Source: Urophycis tenuis (lineage: Eukaryota; Chordata; Actinopteri; Gadiformes; Phycidae). From it: DNA of 64,000 bases. Shown piece after piece: positions 63,813 to 64,000 of the stretch; position 1 is the stretch's first letter, and each line of letters opens with the position of its first letter. A program made the position numbers and the translations under genes. Where the stretch lies: contig JAXIVH010000002.1 in NCBI GenBank assembly GCA_036785325.1, positions 8,020,947 through 8,084,946 on the forward strand, written 5' to 3'. The notes beneath the pieces are model-generated. The model saw only the letters and a program-made list of their open reading frames with translations, was not told where the DNA came from and did no database searches.

Positions 63813-64000
63813 GGCGAACCGTGAGCACTACAGCTTGGCCTTCACCTCAGCCATCACCGGTGAGAAAATAAATCCTCACGGAAAAAAGCAACAGAATGAT
63901 GAATTGAATAGAATAGAATAGATCTTTATATGTCATTGTCACATGTGCAACGAAAGTCAAAGTGCTCTCCAGTCAGTGCAACATTTAAGAGTCTATAAAA
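63813..64000. other. window edge, no feature
   Basis: Short AT-rich sequence with an AATAG run near 63905-63920; nothing recognised. Confidence 0.3.

Overview
This is vertebrate DNA, almost certainly from a teleost fish. Genes have many short exons with GT/AG introns. Simple-sequence tracts are very dense: poly-C, (GT)n, (AG)n, (TTA)n. Fish-type hAT, Harbinger-like and LINE copies are common. The species cannot be fixed from sequence alone; the microsatellite density recalls gadids or clupeids, but that is only an impression.

Layout. (1) 1-9.6 kb holds two head-to-head CEACAM-like immunoglobulin genes. The minus-strand gene (1-4537) runs off the left edge and is growing by tandem duplication of Ig exon pairs. 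The plus-strand gene (5053-9572) has an N domain, two Ig domains, a membrane span and a tyrosine-bearing tail. (2) 9.6-21.4 kb shows no gene I can support. It holds three copies of one Harbinger-like element, a BED-finger hAT copy with perfect target-site duplications (TSDs), and several MITEs. (3) 21.4-32.1 kb holds two more CEACAM-like genes with GPI-type tails: one short (N-A-B) and one long (N plus four A-B pairs). (4) 34.3-39.3 kb holds pafah1b3 and prr19, head to head. (5) 39.8-42.9 kb holds a Toll-like receptor pseudogene and an inverted fragment of it. (6) 43.3-44.5 kb is cnfn. (7) 46.9-55.5 kb holds two CXCR3-like chemokine receptor genes separated by a long fold-back repeat. (8) 57.2-64 kb is a multi-level nest of transposons.

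The association of CEACAM-like genes with PAFAH1B3, PRR19 and CNFN also exists on human chromosome 19q13, so the block looks like ancient conserved synteny. All four CEACAM-like N domains lack the usual Ig cysteine pair, as mammalian CEACAM N domains do. One gene looks signalling-type (tyrosine tail) and two look GPI-anchored, the combination expected of a paired receptor/decoy family under rapid change. Exon borders below were read by hand from splice sites and phase; every joined frame stays open.
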